From IMG/VR virus record IMGVR_UViG_3300005563_000010, positions 1 through 49,064 of that record: a DNA stretch of 49,064 bases. The stretch is one strand, 5' to 3'. Shown piece after piece: positions 39,551 through 48,006 of this stretch. Under the pieces are notes generated by a model. The model did no database searches. It had not been told where the DNA came from and saw only the letters and a program-made list of their open reading frames with translations. Positions within the stretch are counted from its first letter, which is position 1; the number at the start of each line of letters is the position of its first letter. The position numbers were made by a program, and so were the translations under genes. Source of the stretch: a virus.

Positions 39551-40264
39551 TTAATTCTTTCGATTGCGATATGCGTAGATTAAACAATCTACGATGAATG
39601 ATGTAGTGAGTAGACCCAGAGTATAAATAACCCAATGGGACTCGAAGGCTTGCCAGTAGTACCAAATACCTGAGGCACCTGCGGCAGCAATGACGGGACC
39701 AGCACCAGTTGTAGCACCGGGTTTAAAGACACCCATGAACTTCAGAAGACCTGCACAACCTAGTTGTCTATCAACAGCAGTAGGACTATAAACACCATCA
39801 GCAATATATTTACCTTGGGTGTATTGATCCGTTCCTGCCCAGATGTAAGGAGAAGGTACACCTTTACTAGCATAACCAAGTCCGTTGTATTTCTCCAGCA
39901 TAGCCAGAGCACCACCAACAGACCAGTCTTTATTCTTAGCAGCGTAAGGAGGACAGTTGACTAGTGCGTCTACTGCACCGTCTTCCCATGTCTTGAAAGG
40001 ACCACGTCCTTTAGGAACATGCACTGATTTCTTATTGAGGGGATCACCTTGCCCAAGTTGGGTATTCCAATTCTGACTGGCCTCACGTTCATGAACTACA
40101 GCGATGAACCACCAAGGAACTCCGGTAATCTTTTCAACAGATTGATACCTAGCCTTTGCAGGCACAGCCATCAAACGATTAGCTACTTTTTCAAACGCAG
40201 GACCCATCTGACTAGAGATGTGGCAGTTAGCCCAGCGTTTGGCATTCTGTTCTTGAAGTGTCAT
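39551..40264 (-). CDS. Endolysin with C-terminal membrane anchor
   Basis: 237 aa. The core VPWWFIAVVHEREASQNW (about 49-66), then LGQGDPLNKKSVHVPKGRGPF (73-93), is typical of a lysozyme-type phage endolysin family with the catalytic Glu in HERE. It cuts the peptidoglycan backbone. Unlike most endolysins, residues about 190-232 are hydrophobic (IYTLGLLTTSFIVDCLIYAY) and end in a basic tail, giving a likely C-terminal membrane anchor. The next genes are membrane proteins, forming a lysis cassette. Confidence 0.85.
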   Translation of the reverse strand: MTLQEQNAKRWANCHISSQMGPAFEKVANRLMAVPAKARYQSVEKITGVPWWFIAVVHEREASQNWNTQLGQGDPLNKKSVHVPKGRGPFKTWEDGAVDALVNCPPYAAKNKDWSVGGALAMLEKYNGLGYASKGVPSPYIWAGTDQYTQGKYIADGVYSPTAVDRQLGCAGLLKFMGVFKPGATTGAGPVIAAAGASGIWYYWQAFESHWVIYTLGLLTTSFIVDCLIYAYRNRKN

Positions 40265-40923
40265 ACAATAGCATCCTTAAAGGTCATTGCTTTGATGTCT
40301 CCAGCAGCAACCCTAGTTTGTAAATAAGCTGTAAATCCTTGGAAGACAGTTGGAGAAATCGTATACAGAGGGTCTCCAGTTGTATCACAGGAATGAATAA
40401 CAGGAATCCAAAGTCCACCTGCTGCGATTACTGCATCTAGTTGAGCAGACAACGAAGCTACGGTATCGGTTGAACTCCAACTAGCGGTACCACCGTCGTT
40501 GACGTAATGACGATTACTTACTGGGAATGTACTCCATGCAACGTTAGCGCATACGCGGACGTTATCATAAAGATCGTCTGATATCCCTGCGAGTTGGTTA
40601 CTCCAACTACGTTGAGTGGCTGCTAAAGACTTGGGAATAAATCCCAGTGTTCCCATACCATCTCGAACAGACTTGAGTTTATCTTTGGCACTATCTCGGT
40701 TGTTATTCCAGAGAGTAACCATATTAGCAGCAGGATAAGCACCTACTTCCCAACCAATAGACTGAGCAAGAATTAGATTATCTCTAGACCAGAAACCTGA
40801 AGTACCTACGGTGGCCGGGTCAACAAAGATAGTTCCGGGAATACCTTTACCAATCATGTCAAAGAGACAGTTAGTATAAGTAGAACCGTAGTAGTCGAAA
40901 GTCATAGCAATACGAGCGGACAT
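40261..40923 (-). CDS. NodB/polysaccharide-deacetylase-like protein, active site altered
   Basis: 220 aa downstream of the fibers. The NodB fold is suggested by IAMTFDYYGS (usual TFDDG), GIPGTIFVD (usual GxxATFF), GWEVGAYPAANM (usual HEIGNHTxxH) and a late WIPVIHSC. The metal-binding His-x3-His is replaced by Tyr and Met, so the classical zinc site looks lost. It may act as a fiber-associated glycan-binding protein rather than an enzyme. ATGA overlap with the endolysin. Confidence 0.7.
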   Translation of the reverse strand: MSARIAMTFDYYGSTYTNCLFDMIGKGIPGTIFVDPATVGTSGFWSRDNLILAQSIGWEVGAYPAANMVTLWNNNRDSAKDKLKSVRDGMGTLGFIPKSLAATQRSWSNQLAGISDDLYDNVRVCANVAWSTFPVSNRHYVNDGGTASWSSTDTVASLSAQLDAVIAAGGLWIPVIHSCDTTGDPLYTISPTVFQGFTAYLQTRVAAGDIKAMTFKDAIV

Positions 40924-40930
40924 ATTTTCC

Positions 40931-42826
40931 TTAGAAGTGTGAAGTCAAAGTAAGACCTTCGTAGACTTGTCCGAAGAAGGTATTGGCATTAGTACCATCA
41001 CCGACTTCTAGACTTGCTACAAAGTGTGCACCAATGGCGGGATCGACGTTCTGGGTACAACCTGCTTGAAACTCCGCCGCTAATGCAGCAGGGGTTTGAA
41101 CAGCCGTAGCTCTTGATCGGGTAACAAGACTATCTACTCCTATGCCAGCTTCAACGAAGGCTCCTGCTACAGCTACGAGCCGTATAACTTGAGCAAATGT
41201 AGCTACAATAGCATCTTCTGCTAATCCCATCACATAACTGATTTGATTAACAGCGGAGCCATTGGTTTGTCTCACAACAGCTGTGGTATAAGTATAAGAG
41301 GCGGTACTGTCGTTGACAGTAGTAGATACCTGAACTCTGTTGTAAGCATTCCAGACGTTAAGAATAGCGGCTACGCCAGAAGCACCTAGAACCCAATTAA
41401 GCTGGCTAGCAGCGCTGCTTCGAGTTGTACCTACGTACGTACCACGCGATGCACCGGGTCCGTTAGTAATAGCAATACTATTCAAAAGAATACCATTGAC
41501 CATGACCAAGGCTGTACCACCTGAACGGGTGGTATCGTTAGTCCAATCAGGACCGTGAGTTAAACGAAGTGTACCTGCATCATTCCATACAAACCAATCG
41601 TTGACCTTACTAGCACCAATGGCAGCAGGGTTCTTTGTAGTATCTGTAGTAAGTACGGAGATTTCAGTAAACGTCGTCTGGATCATATTAGTACCATCGT
41701 ACAGAGGTAACTGATTACCTTGGTACGGGGTATAATAAATAGTCGTCTTAGCAGCCTGAGTAGTAGACATCACAGGGGTTAAAGTCTGTAGTGTCAGTCT
41801 ACCTTGTGGTTTTATTGTAAAAGCAAGAGCACCAGTCTGACCATTAACAGATGAGACAGAACCCGCGCTTCCGATTGAAGACACCGTAGCATACTTCAAA
41901 GCATCTGAAGCAGCAGAGTCAGCGATCATGATCTTATCTGCAGCTACTGGGGAAGCTTTCAGAGTTAAGGCTGGGATACTAATATCACTCTCATTAGCTG
42001 TACTCCCCGTAGGATTACCCTTCAAAGTAAACGCTGGAGCAGTAGAAAGCATGGAGTTAGTGACTTTGTTAGCTCCGATGGTAGTTGCGTTACCAGTCGA
42101 AGAAACGTCACCAGTAAGGTTGGCGTTGGTAGTTACAGTGCCTGCAGTAAGAGCGGCAGCTGTTCCAGAGGCATTAGTAAGAACAACACTACTTGGGGTT
42201 CCTAACGCTGGGGTTACCAACGTAGGGGATTGGCTCATAACAAAGGTAGTACCAGTGCCAGTCTGAGAAGCTATAGAAGTAGTATTACCAACACTAGTTA
42301 TAGGGCCAGTTAGATTAGCGTTAGTAGTTGTGTTACCTGAAGTAAGACCTGCTGCAGTTCCTGTGAGATTAGTTCCGGGACCTGAGAAGTTTCCGCCGGT
42401 TACTGTGCCAGAGAAAGTCGGAGCAGCTATAGTAGATACGACACCAGCTGCTACATTGATGTTAGTGCCTGCGGTAACCCCTGCCGGAGGTGCCCAAGCT
42501 ACATCGTAATTGGTGTTACTGACTTTGCCTAGGATTTGTCCAGTCAAGCCTCCCGGAGGAATGGCATTGATTGTAACAGGACCGACGGTTAAACCGTTGA
42601 GGTCTCCTAGACGTACAGGTTCTGTAGTTCCAATAGGACCGGGAAGATTGACAATTCTATGAGAATCCATGTCAATTAAAGCAGCCATTTTGTTAGGAGA
42701 AGTCCCGTCACGAGAAAGGGTGTTCTCCATCGCTGTTACGATAGCATCGTTATTATTGTTTATCGTAGCAACAGCGGTAGTTTCGTTTTGAAGATTAACA
42801 AGATCGGTGAGATTAACTTTAGACAT
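40931..42826 (-). CDS. Tail fiber 2 (receptor binding)
   Basis: 631 aa. The first about 110 residues are paralogous to fiber 1 (TINNNNDAIVTAMENTLSRD then GTSPNKMAALIDMDSHRIVN). The shaft has collagen-like Gly/Thr/Ala repeats with LVTPALGTPSSVVLTNASGT, a common phage fiber repeat. The C-terminal part (from about 340) is unique and probably binds the host. ATG overlaps the fiber 1 stop (TAATG). Confidence 0.88.
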   Translation of the reverse strand: MSKVNLTDLVNLQNETTAVATINNNNDAIVTAMENTLSRDGTSPNKMAALIDMDSHRIVNLPGPIGTTEPVRLGDLNGLTVGPVTINAIPPGGLTGQILGKVSNTNYDVAWAPPAGVTAGTNINVAAGVVSTIAAPTFSGTVTGGNFSGPGTNLTGTAAGLTSGNTTTNANLTGPITSVGNTTSIASQTGTGTTFVMSQSPTLVTPALGTPSSVVLTNASGTAAALTAGTVTTNANLTGDVSSTGNATTIGANKVTNSMLSTAPAFTLKGNPTGSTANESDISIPALTLKASPVAADKIMIADSAASDALKYATVSSIGSAGSVSSVNGQTGALAFTIKPQGRLTLQTLTPVMSTTQAAKTTIYYTPYQGNQLPLYDGTNMIQTTFTEISVLTTDTTKNPAAIGASKVNDWFVWNDAGTLRLTHGPDWTNDTTRSGGTALVMVNGILLNSIAITNGPGASRGTYVGTTRSSAASQLNWVLGASGVAAILNVWNAYNRVQVSTTVNDSTASYTYTTAVVRQTNGSAVNQISYVMGLAEDAIVATFAQVIRLVAVAGAFVEAGIGVDSLVTRSRATAVQTPAALAAEFQAGCTQNVDPAIGAHFVASLEVGDGTNANTFFGQVYEGLTLTSHF

Positions 42827-44790
42827 TATTGACCGCCTATTGTAGAGAAGTAAATGATACCTGATAGATCGGTCAAAGCTAGAGAACCGTTGTAATTATT
42901 GATTGTGAAACCAGTTGTACCGATGCCAGTAACAGTTTGGTTATTGTCGGCATTATTGGATTTAGTAATAGAAATACTATAGTCAGCATTAGCCAAGGAA
43001 TTCGTAAATTGAATGGCATATACACCAGTTGTAGTTCTACTAATACTACCAATGTTGAATGCGTTAGTTGAAACACCTACACCGTTAGAGAACTTACCAT
43101 GTGAAGAAATACCTCCGATAAGTCCAGTAGCACCTGAACCAGTACCGTTGGCAACACCGGGCACTGTAACCAGTCTGTTAGCTGAGTTAAGTACAATCTG
43201 CTTACCAGCGGCAGGAACCGCAGCGACAGTAGATGTAAACAACAGTGCCGGATTAGTTACTGTTTCTTTAAGATTGGTTGCCGCGCCAGAGTTAGTAGGC
43301 GCAAGAGTTGTTCGACCTGCTACAGTAAATGCAGTAGACGTTTGATTGGGGAACGTTCCGTAAGTAAGAGAAGGATCGTTAGTTCCAAAGACCAAAGACG
43401 GGTAAGTGCTATTAGTAAAGGTAACACCACCACCAGTAATACTGTTGGTACTTGTAGTAACACCATCAGTTACCTTCTCACCGGGAAGGAAAGTTCCTGT
43501 GATCCATATACCCTGAATAGAAGTAGTATTAGAAGAGGTAATATACAGTTTAGCACCACTGGTAACACCAGTAACGATTGTTCCTGCACCGGGAATTGTA
43601 GGCCAACCAGTACTGCCTACGTTGGCAAGACCAACGGTGGCATTAAAGGGTTGAAGGGATACACCGCTGGCATTCAACGGACCTCCGTAACCTTCGTACA
43701 CAGCTCTCCAACGAATGACGTTCTCATCAAAGATATTATACGACGCACGTGCAGGGAGAGTATTACTAGGAATACGAGTTTGACCTGTTCCTAGATGACT
43801 GTCTGCACCTGTGATCTGTTTAGCAACGTTAGCAATAAATGCAGGATGAAGAGGAGCTTCTAAACGATTTTCAGCGACTAAGCCTCCGGTAGCATCTCCG
43901 GGATAACCTGAGTTAACACTGATAGTGAGTTGTTCGTTAGTAAACCCAGCGCCATTAGCTACACCCTTGGTATTATCGCTGTTAGCGAAGAACCTAAGGT
44001 ATACAAAGACATTACTAGAAGAATTAAGGAAGTTGACGTTTGCCGAAGAGAACTTAACACCACCTTCGATATCGATGTAAACAGCTGATTGCTGAGCAGC
44101 AATAGCAGAAGTATTAATCAGATTTGCTACTATAATTATATTATTTATAAGCGTAGTATTATCTGTGGTGTAATCGTTGACTGTGCCAAACCAACGAGAC
44201 TTATAGGTCTGAAAATCAAAGACACGAACCCAAGCTCCTGTAGAAGCTGCTATGGCGTTAGCTTTGACATAAATACCGTTGTTAGTATCAGCTGCAATCT
44301 GAGTGGTAAAATTACCCAATGTCCAAGCGAATTGCCCTATACGTCCAGCAGCAGCTAGATTAGCCCATTGGAAAGTCGTAGTATCAACCGCCTTTAGAGC
44401 TGTGATATCTGCAGCATTAGTAACGAAGTTACCTGTGACTACAGTAGGACTGGCCCAAGAGACGTCATAATTGGTGTTACTGTTCTTCTTTAGGATTTGA
44501 TTAGTAGTACCACCTGAAGGCAGAGGATCAAAAACTAAAGTCCCTCCACCTGAAAAAGTATTGAGATCAACTAGTCTGACAGGTTCATCTACAGTAATTG
44601 GAAGTGGAAGGTTGACAATACGATTACCATTCATATCGATTGTCGATGCCATCGTATTTGGAGATGTACCGTCTCTGGAGAGAGTATTATCGACGGCAGC
44701 AACAATGGCCGCGTTATTATTATTAATAGTCGTTGCTGCGGTAGTAGCGTCTATTAAGCTGCCAACGTCAGCCAGTGTTACTTTACTCAT
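42826..44790 (-). CDS. Tail fiber 1 (receptor binding)
   Basis: 654 aa from ATG 44790, which overlaps the stop of the upstream gene (TAATG); a GTG/ATG upstream frame extension of nine residues is less likely. The N-terminus TTINNNNAAIVAAVDNTLSR then DGTSPNTMASTIDMNGNRIV matches fiber 2 and attaches the fiber to the tail. Beyond about 115 the two fibers diverge; this one is rich in Asn/Thr/Gly beta repeats. Confidence 0.85.
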   Translation of the reverse strand: MSKVTLADVGSLIDATTAATTINNNNAAIVAAVDNTLSRDGTSPNTMASTIDMNGNRIVNLPLPITVDEPVRLVDLNTFSGGGTLVFDPLPSGGTTNQILKKNSNTNYDVSWASPTVVTGNFVTNAADITALKAVDTTTFQWANLAAAGRIGQFAWTLGNFTTQIAADTNNGIYVKANAIAASTGAWVRVFDFQTYKSRWFGTVNDYTTDNTTLINNIIIVANLINTSAIAAQQSAVYIDIEGGVKFSSANVNFLNSSSNVFVYLRFFANSDNTKGVANGAGFTNEQLTISVNSGYPGDATGGLVAENRLEAPLHPAFIANVAKQITGADSHLGTGQTRIPSNTLPARASYNIFDENVIRWRAVYEGYGGPLNASGVSLQPFNATVGLANVGSTGWPTIPGAGTIVTGVTSGAKLYITSSNTTSIQGIWITGTFLPGEKVTDGVTTSTNSITGGGVTFTNSTYPSLVFGTNDPSLTYGTFPNQTSTAFTVAGRTTLAPTNSGAATNLKETVTNPALLFTSTVAAVPAAGKQIVLNSANRLVTVPGVANGTGSGATGLIGGISSHGKFSNGVGVSTNAFNIGSISRTTTGVYAIQFTNSLANADYSISITKSNNADNNQTVTGIGTTGFTINNYNGSLALTDLSGIIYFSTIGGQ

Positions 44791-45047
44791 TAGCTTGCCG
44801 TAGTTACCGCGATCCAAGTCGTAGTGCCGTTATTGACAAACAACCGGGTAGAAGTGGAAGAACCTGTGAGGTTCAGATAAAGACTTCCCTTAGTAGCAGA
44901 GAAGGTCGGAGCGCCCGTACCAGCCAGAATATAAGGCTGATTAGCGACAGGGATAGCAACGTTAGTCATAGAGTCATACGAAAGACGCTGAGCATCTGCG
45001 ACTTCGGTGTTACCCGTAGTGTCGATGATTTGAATGGGAAGAGTCAT
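44790..45047 (-). CDS. Small fiber-associated or virion protein
   Basis: 85 aa. The C-terminal module APTFSATKGSLYLNLTGSST then STRLFVNNGTTTWIAVTTAS is a recurrent phage virion motif of unknown function. Located between the capsid-region terminator and the fibers. It could be a trimeric fiber base or adhesive module. Confidence 0.7.
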   Translation of the reverse strand: MTLPIQIIDTTGNTEVADAQRLSYDSMTNVAIPVANQPYILAGTGAPTFSATKGSLYLNLTGSSTSTRLFVNNGTTTWIAVTTAS

Positions 45048-45060
45048 TGTTTTCCTTTGT

Positions 45061-45090
45061 GAAAAAGGGGAGGGAGTTTAAGCCCTCCCC
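45061..45090 (-). terminator. Terminator after the capsid genes
   Basis: On the minus strand GGGGAGGG (45090-45083) pairs with CCCTCCCC (45074-45067), followed by TTTTTC. It lies 8 bp after the 45098 stop, separating highly expressed head genes from fibers. Confidence 0.85.
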
Positions 45091-45097
45091 AAGATCA

Positions 45098-45631
45098 TTA
45101 CTGAGTGATAGTACCAATACCGCGATACTTGATGCGGATTTTAACAACACCAGTGCCGGTAAACGTACCCACGGACGTAGCCGTGATGTATGCAAAACCA
45201 TCGGTGAAAGCCGTGGTAGTACCGATAGCAGTACCCGCACCCGAGACACCAGCAGTGTAGATCACCTTCTTACCCGCAGGGGTAATAGTGGCGAGGACTT
45301 CACCGTTGATGAAGGAACCAGCGGCAGTGCCACCAGTACCAGTCGTGGAGCGGTCCGAACGACAAGTGCCAATCGAGAAGGAAGTACCACCCGCAGCAGC
45401 TACTTCGACGTCCATTTCGACTTGTTCAACGAACACGCCGGTGGGGAAGAAGGTAGTATTGCCGAGAACGTACTGACCCGCAGGGACCAAGTTCGGAGCG
45501 AAAGTAACAGTGAATTCGATTTCGCGAGTTTCACCGTACGAGAGATAGTCACCCATCGTAGTGGGGACGGCCTTTGAGGTTCCGTACTGGACGTACAGTC
45601 CATCCGGGTTAAGCCAATTGCCTGCAACCAT
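45098..45631 (-). CDS. Head decoration/structural protein candidate
   Basis: 177 aa, beta-rich, Gly/Thr/Val-rich (VQYGTSKAVPTTMGDYLSYG..., IKYRGIGTITQ end). It follows the major capsid gene, before a strong terminator and with G/C-ending codons like the capsid gene, suggesting high expression. A capsid decoration role is likely by position. Confidence 0.7.
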   Translation of the reverse strand: MVAGNWLNPDGLYVQYGTSKAVPTTMGDYLSYGETREIEFTVTFAPNLVPAGQYVLGNTTFFPTGVFVEQVEMDVEVAAAGGTSFSIGTCRSDRSTTGTGGTAAGSFINGEVLATITPAGKKVIYTAGVSGAGTAIGTTTAFTDGFAYITATSVGTFTGTGVVKIRIKYRGIGTITQ

Positions 45632-45646
45632 AATATTATTCCTTTC

Positions 45647-46606
45647 TTAAACGGGCACTACGCCAGTTGCGGTGAGAATAATGACCATGTTTTCAGGGCG
45701 ATAAAGCTTGAAACCATACTCGGCGATAGTGAGGTATTCCTCCTGCTGCAGGTCCTTGTTGAACTCGCTGTAGACGGTCGGCATCTGACGGAAGCCACCA
45801 ATCCACGGCGTAGTATCACCGGGAGTTGCAGAGAAGAAGAAGTTAGCGACACCATTCGTAACCGTGATCGAGTTGACAGTTTCCGAAGCAATCGCCGGGA
45901 GGTAATTGCTGACGTAGATGTCAAAACCGAAGACATTGAAACGGAACTTGAAGCCCGTCATAATGCCATCGCGAACCACATCTGACCACATAGGAGTGGG
46001 CGTCAAGAGGTTAACGAGGTTAGCCTGAGTAGCCAGAGTATAGGCGACCGAGGGGTCAACGACGGCACAGAGGTTAACCAGCGGCACGTTGGCCTTGGTC
46101 AGAGCATACTGAGCCTTCTGGAAGTCAGCCAGAGTGATTGACTGTCCAGTACCACTGCCGACCCAACGATGGGAGGCGGTGTTGATGGTGTTAGAGTTAG
46201 ATGCAGTTTGTCCAGAGTTGCCAACGGCAAAAATCCGGGTCTCAACTGCTTCCATCAGCGCACGATGCTGGCGGGGCACGAAGGCCGCGATCACATCCTG
46301 AGCGTAGAAGCTATCACGCTTGAACTTTTCGCTGATTGCGTTAGCAGAGTACTTATACTGGTCGAACGAGAACGTGAAGTTACCCGTATCGAACTGATTG
46401 TACTTGATTGCCTGATTTTCGTTGAAATCGGCAGTTTCTGCTTCACCAATCGACGGAATGTTTAACGTATAGCCATCGGGGAAGTCGGAGAGAACCTTGA
46501 CAAACTTCATAGCGTTCAGATCATCCAACAGGAGTTCTTTGATCTGACGCGACCAAAGAGTAGTCCTGATAAGATACTGATTATTGGCGGAGGTAAAACC
46601 GGCCAT
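45647..46606 (-). CDS. Major capsid protein (HK97 fold)
   Basis: 319 aa, AAGGACTTCATT before ATG 46606. An N-terminal helix and beta-hinge (IGEAETADFNENQAIKYNQF), a spine-helix region with a RQHRALMEAVETRIFAVGNS segment (about 111-130), and late P-domain strands (GFKLYRPENMVIILTATGVV) fit the T7-like/HK97 capsid type. It follows the scaffold. Codon use is the most G/C-ending of the late block. Confidence 0.88.
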   Translation of the reverse strand: MAGFTSANNQYLIRTTLWSRQIKELLLDDLNAMKFVKVLSDFPDGYTLNIPSIGEAETADFNENQAIKYNQFDTGNFTFSFDQYKYSANAISEKFKRDSFYAQDVIAAFVPRQHRALMEAVETRIFAVGNSGQTASNSNTINTASHRWVGSGTGQSITLADFQKAQYALTKANVPLVNLCAVVDPSVAYTLATQANLVNLLTPTPMWSDVVRDGIMTGFKFRFNVFGFDIYVSNYLPAIASETVNSITVTNGVANFFFSATPGDTTPWIGGFRQMPTVYSEFNKDLQQEEYLTIAEYGFKLYRPENMVIILTATGVVPV

Positions 46607-46636
46607 TAATGAAGTCCTTAAGAGTTATATTAAAAA

Positions 46637-47344
46637 TTATCCATAGAATGCTTCACCTTGCTCAATGGCATCGTTATGCATCTGGACAGCGATTTTAGGA
46701 TCGAGATAGATTTTAGGATTAGTCTTCTTCATTTCCTGATAATAATTCCAATCACGCTTGGTCTGACCCTTCGGTTTAAAGCTCGAAAGCTGTTGGTTCC
46801 GGGGCGGTGCTTGGAAATCTTCCTTGGAAGTCTGGTCAAGTCCTACGAGACGAAAGATCGCCTCAGGGGACTCAGCAGCAATCTCATTGATCTGCTTAGG
46901 AGTAAGTCCGGTATCTCGTAGAGCGTCTTGGTAAGAATTACCAAAGCGTTCCTTTAGTTTGTTTTGCACCAGTGTAGCATTGGCTGTCTGTCGTTCTTTC
47001 ATCCGAGTTTCCTCGATGAGTGCGCGGACACGCTGATCGATGTCTACAGGTGTTTCTTTTTGGCTCTCTTTGTCTTCGTTCGCTGGGGTGTGTTCGCTAT
47101 TTGAAGTCTTTGCATTGATGATTTGGTCTCTCAATTCTTGCAAAGAAGCCGTGGCATCCAACTGTTCTTTCAAGGTAAGATAGTCTTTCGAAATATCGTC
47201 TTGACGCTTAGTAAGCGTATTTATAAAGAGGTCGGAGTTAACTTTCGCTTCGAGAATTTCTTCCTTGGACTTGTCGGCCCACTTGGCGAGAATCTCTTGG
47301 CGTTGTGAATCAGTTTGGTCAACTGGTTCGAATAGGTCTGTCAT
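46637..47344 (-). CDS. Scaffold protein
   Basis: 235 aa, acidic and helical, with coiled-coil segments (30-80 and 110-150), a low-complexity linker (SNSEHTPANEDKESQKETPV) and a basic C-terminal third. This is the classic layout of podovirus scaffolds, whose C-terminus binds the capsid protein during prohead assembly. It sits immediately upstream of the capsid gene. Confidence 0.82.
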   Translation of the reverse strand: MTDLFEPVDQTDSQRQEILAKWADKSKEEILEAKVNSDLFINTLTKRQDDISKDYLTLKEQLDATASLQELRDQIINAKTSNSEHTPANEDKESQKETPVDIDQRVRALIEETRMKERQTANATLVQNKLKERFGNSYQDALRDTGLTPKQINEIAAESPEAIFRLVGLDQTSKEDFQAPPRNQQLSSFKPKGQTKRDWNYYQEMKKTNPKIYLDPKIAVQMHNDAIEQGEAFYG

Positions 47345-47603
47345 TTGTTTCCTGTTGGTCTAGGTTTATAAGTTTGGATATTTGCTTTAAACAGCGGCGG
47401 TATCCAATCATATCCGCCTGACGGAAATCCCAATTAGGGATATCGTAAATCTTAGTATTGAGTTCGGTGTTGTCTACGTCTTCTTTCATTTCATTAAGTA
47501 AAGCTGTAAGACGTCTTAAGACTAATTTAGAACCCAATACTTCCTTTCGGAATTGTTCTTTTTCTTCTTCAGTAGATAAATGCTTGGTCCAAGCAGAAAT
47601 CAT
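47319..47603 (-). CDS. Small head-region protein
   Basis: 94 aa, charged and helical (MISAWTKHLSTEEEKEQFRK...). TAATG overlap with the upstream gene and 26-bp overlap with the scaffold. A type often found between portal and scaffold; function unknown. Confidence 0.75.
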   Translation of the reverse strand: MISAWTKHLSTEEEKEQFRKEVLGSKLVLRRLTALLNEMKEDVDNTELNTKIYDIPNWDFRQADMIGYRRCLKQISKLINLDQQETNDRPIRTS

Positions 47604-47788
47604 TACTTATTCCAATCTGATGCTTCTCTAGCTTGATCTTTTTCTTGGGAATAATCCCAGCGACCCTTCATACCATCGCGAAGAAGATCAGTTCCATCTG
47701 CAGGCAATGTCTGTGATTTAACATCTGCATGACGTGTAGGGAGCGGAGACGGAGAACCCGTCTGGATAGACATATTTGAAGGAGGCAT
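47603..47788 (-). CDS. Small head-region protein
   Basis: 61 aa, polar and Pro/Ser-rich at the N-terminus (MPPSNMSIQTGSPSPLPTRH), then charged. Coupled to both neighbours by one-base overlaps. Unknown. Confidence 0.65.
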   Translation of the reverse strand: MPPSNMSIQTGSPSPLPTRHADVKSQTLPADGTDLLRDGMKGRWDYSQEKDQAREASDWNK

Positions 47789-48006
47789 TAACCTTTTCCT
47801 TTTCCGGGAAATTTGATTACATTGTTAGGAGGACTTACTCCAAGAGACTTAGCAAGACCGTTAATAGCGTCACCCTTTTGAGTATTGCTGCTAAAAGTAC
47901 CTGCAGGATGGAGATTAGTCACATCAGCTAGTTGAGTTCCCCAGTGGTCATTCGTAGCCTCAAGGCCAGAATCTGAGGGATGAAAATCATTATCTATAAC
48001 TGTCAT
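47788..48006 (-). CDS. Small head-region protein
   Basis: 72 aa, ATG overlaps the portal stop (ATGA). Acidic N-terminal half, basic end (NNVIKFPGKGKG). Unknown. Confidence 0.65.
   Translation of the reverse strand: MTVIDNDFHPSDSGLEATNDHWGTQLADVTNLHPAGTFSSNTQKGDAINGLAKSLGVSPPNNVIKFPGKGKG

Noticed and set aside
44817-44817. Longer start of tail fiber 1
   Set aside because: The nine extra residues are not shared with fiber 2, whereas ATG 44790 overlaps the previous stop and begins MSKV as fiber 2 does.
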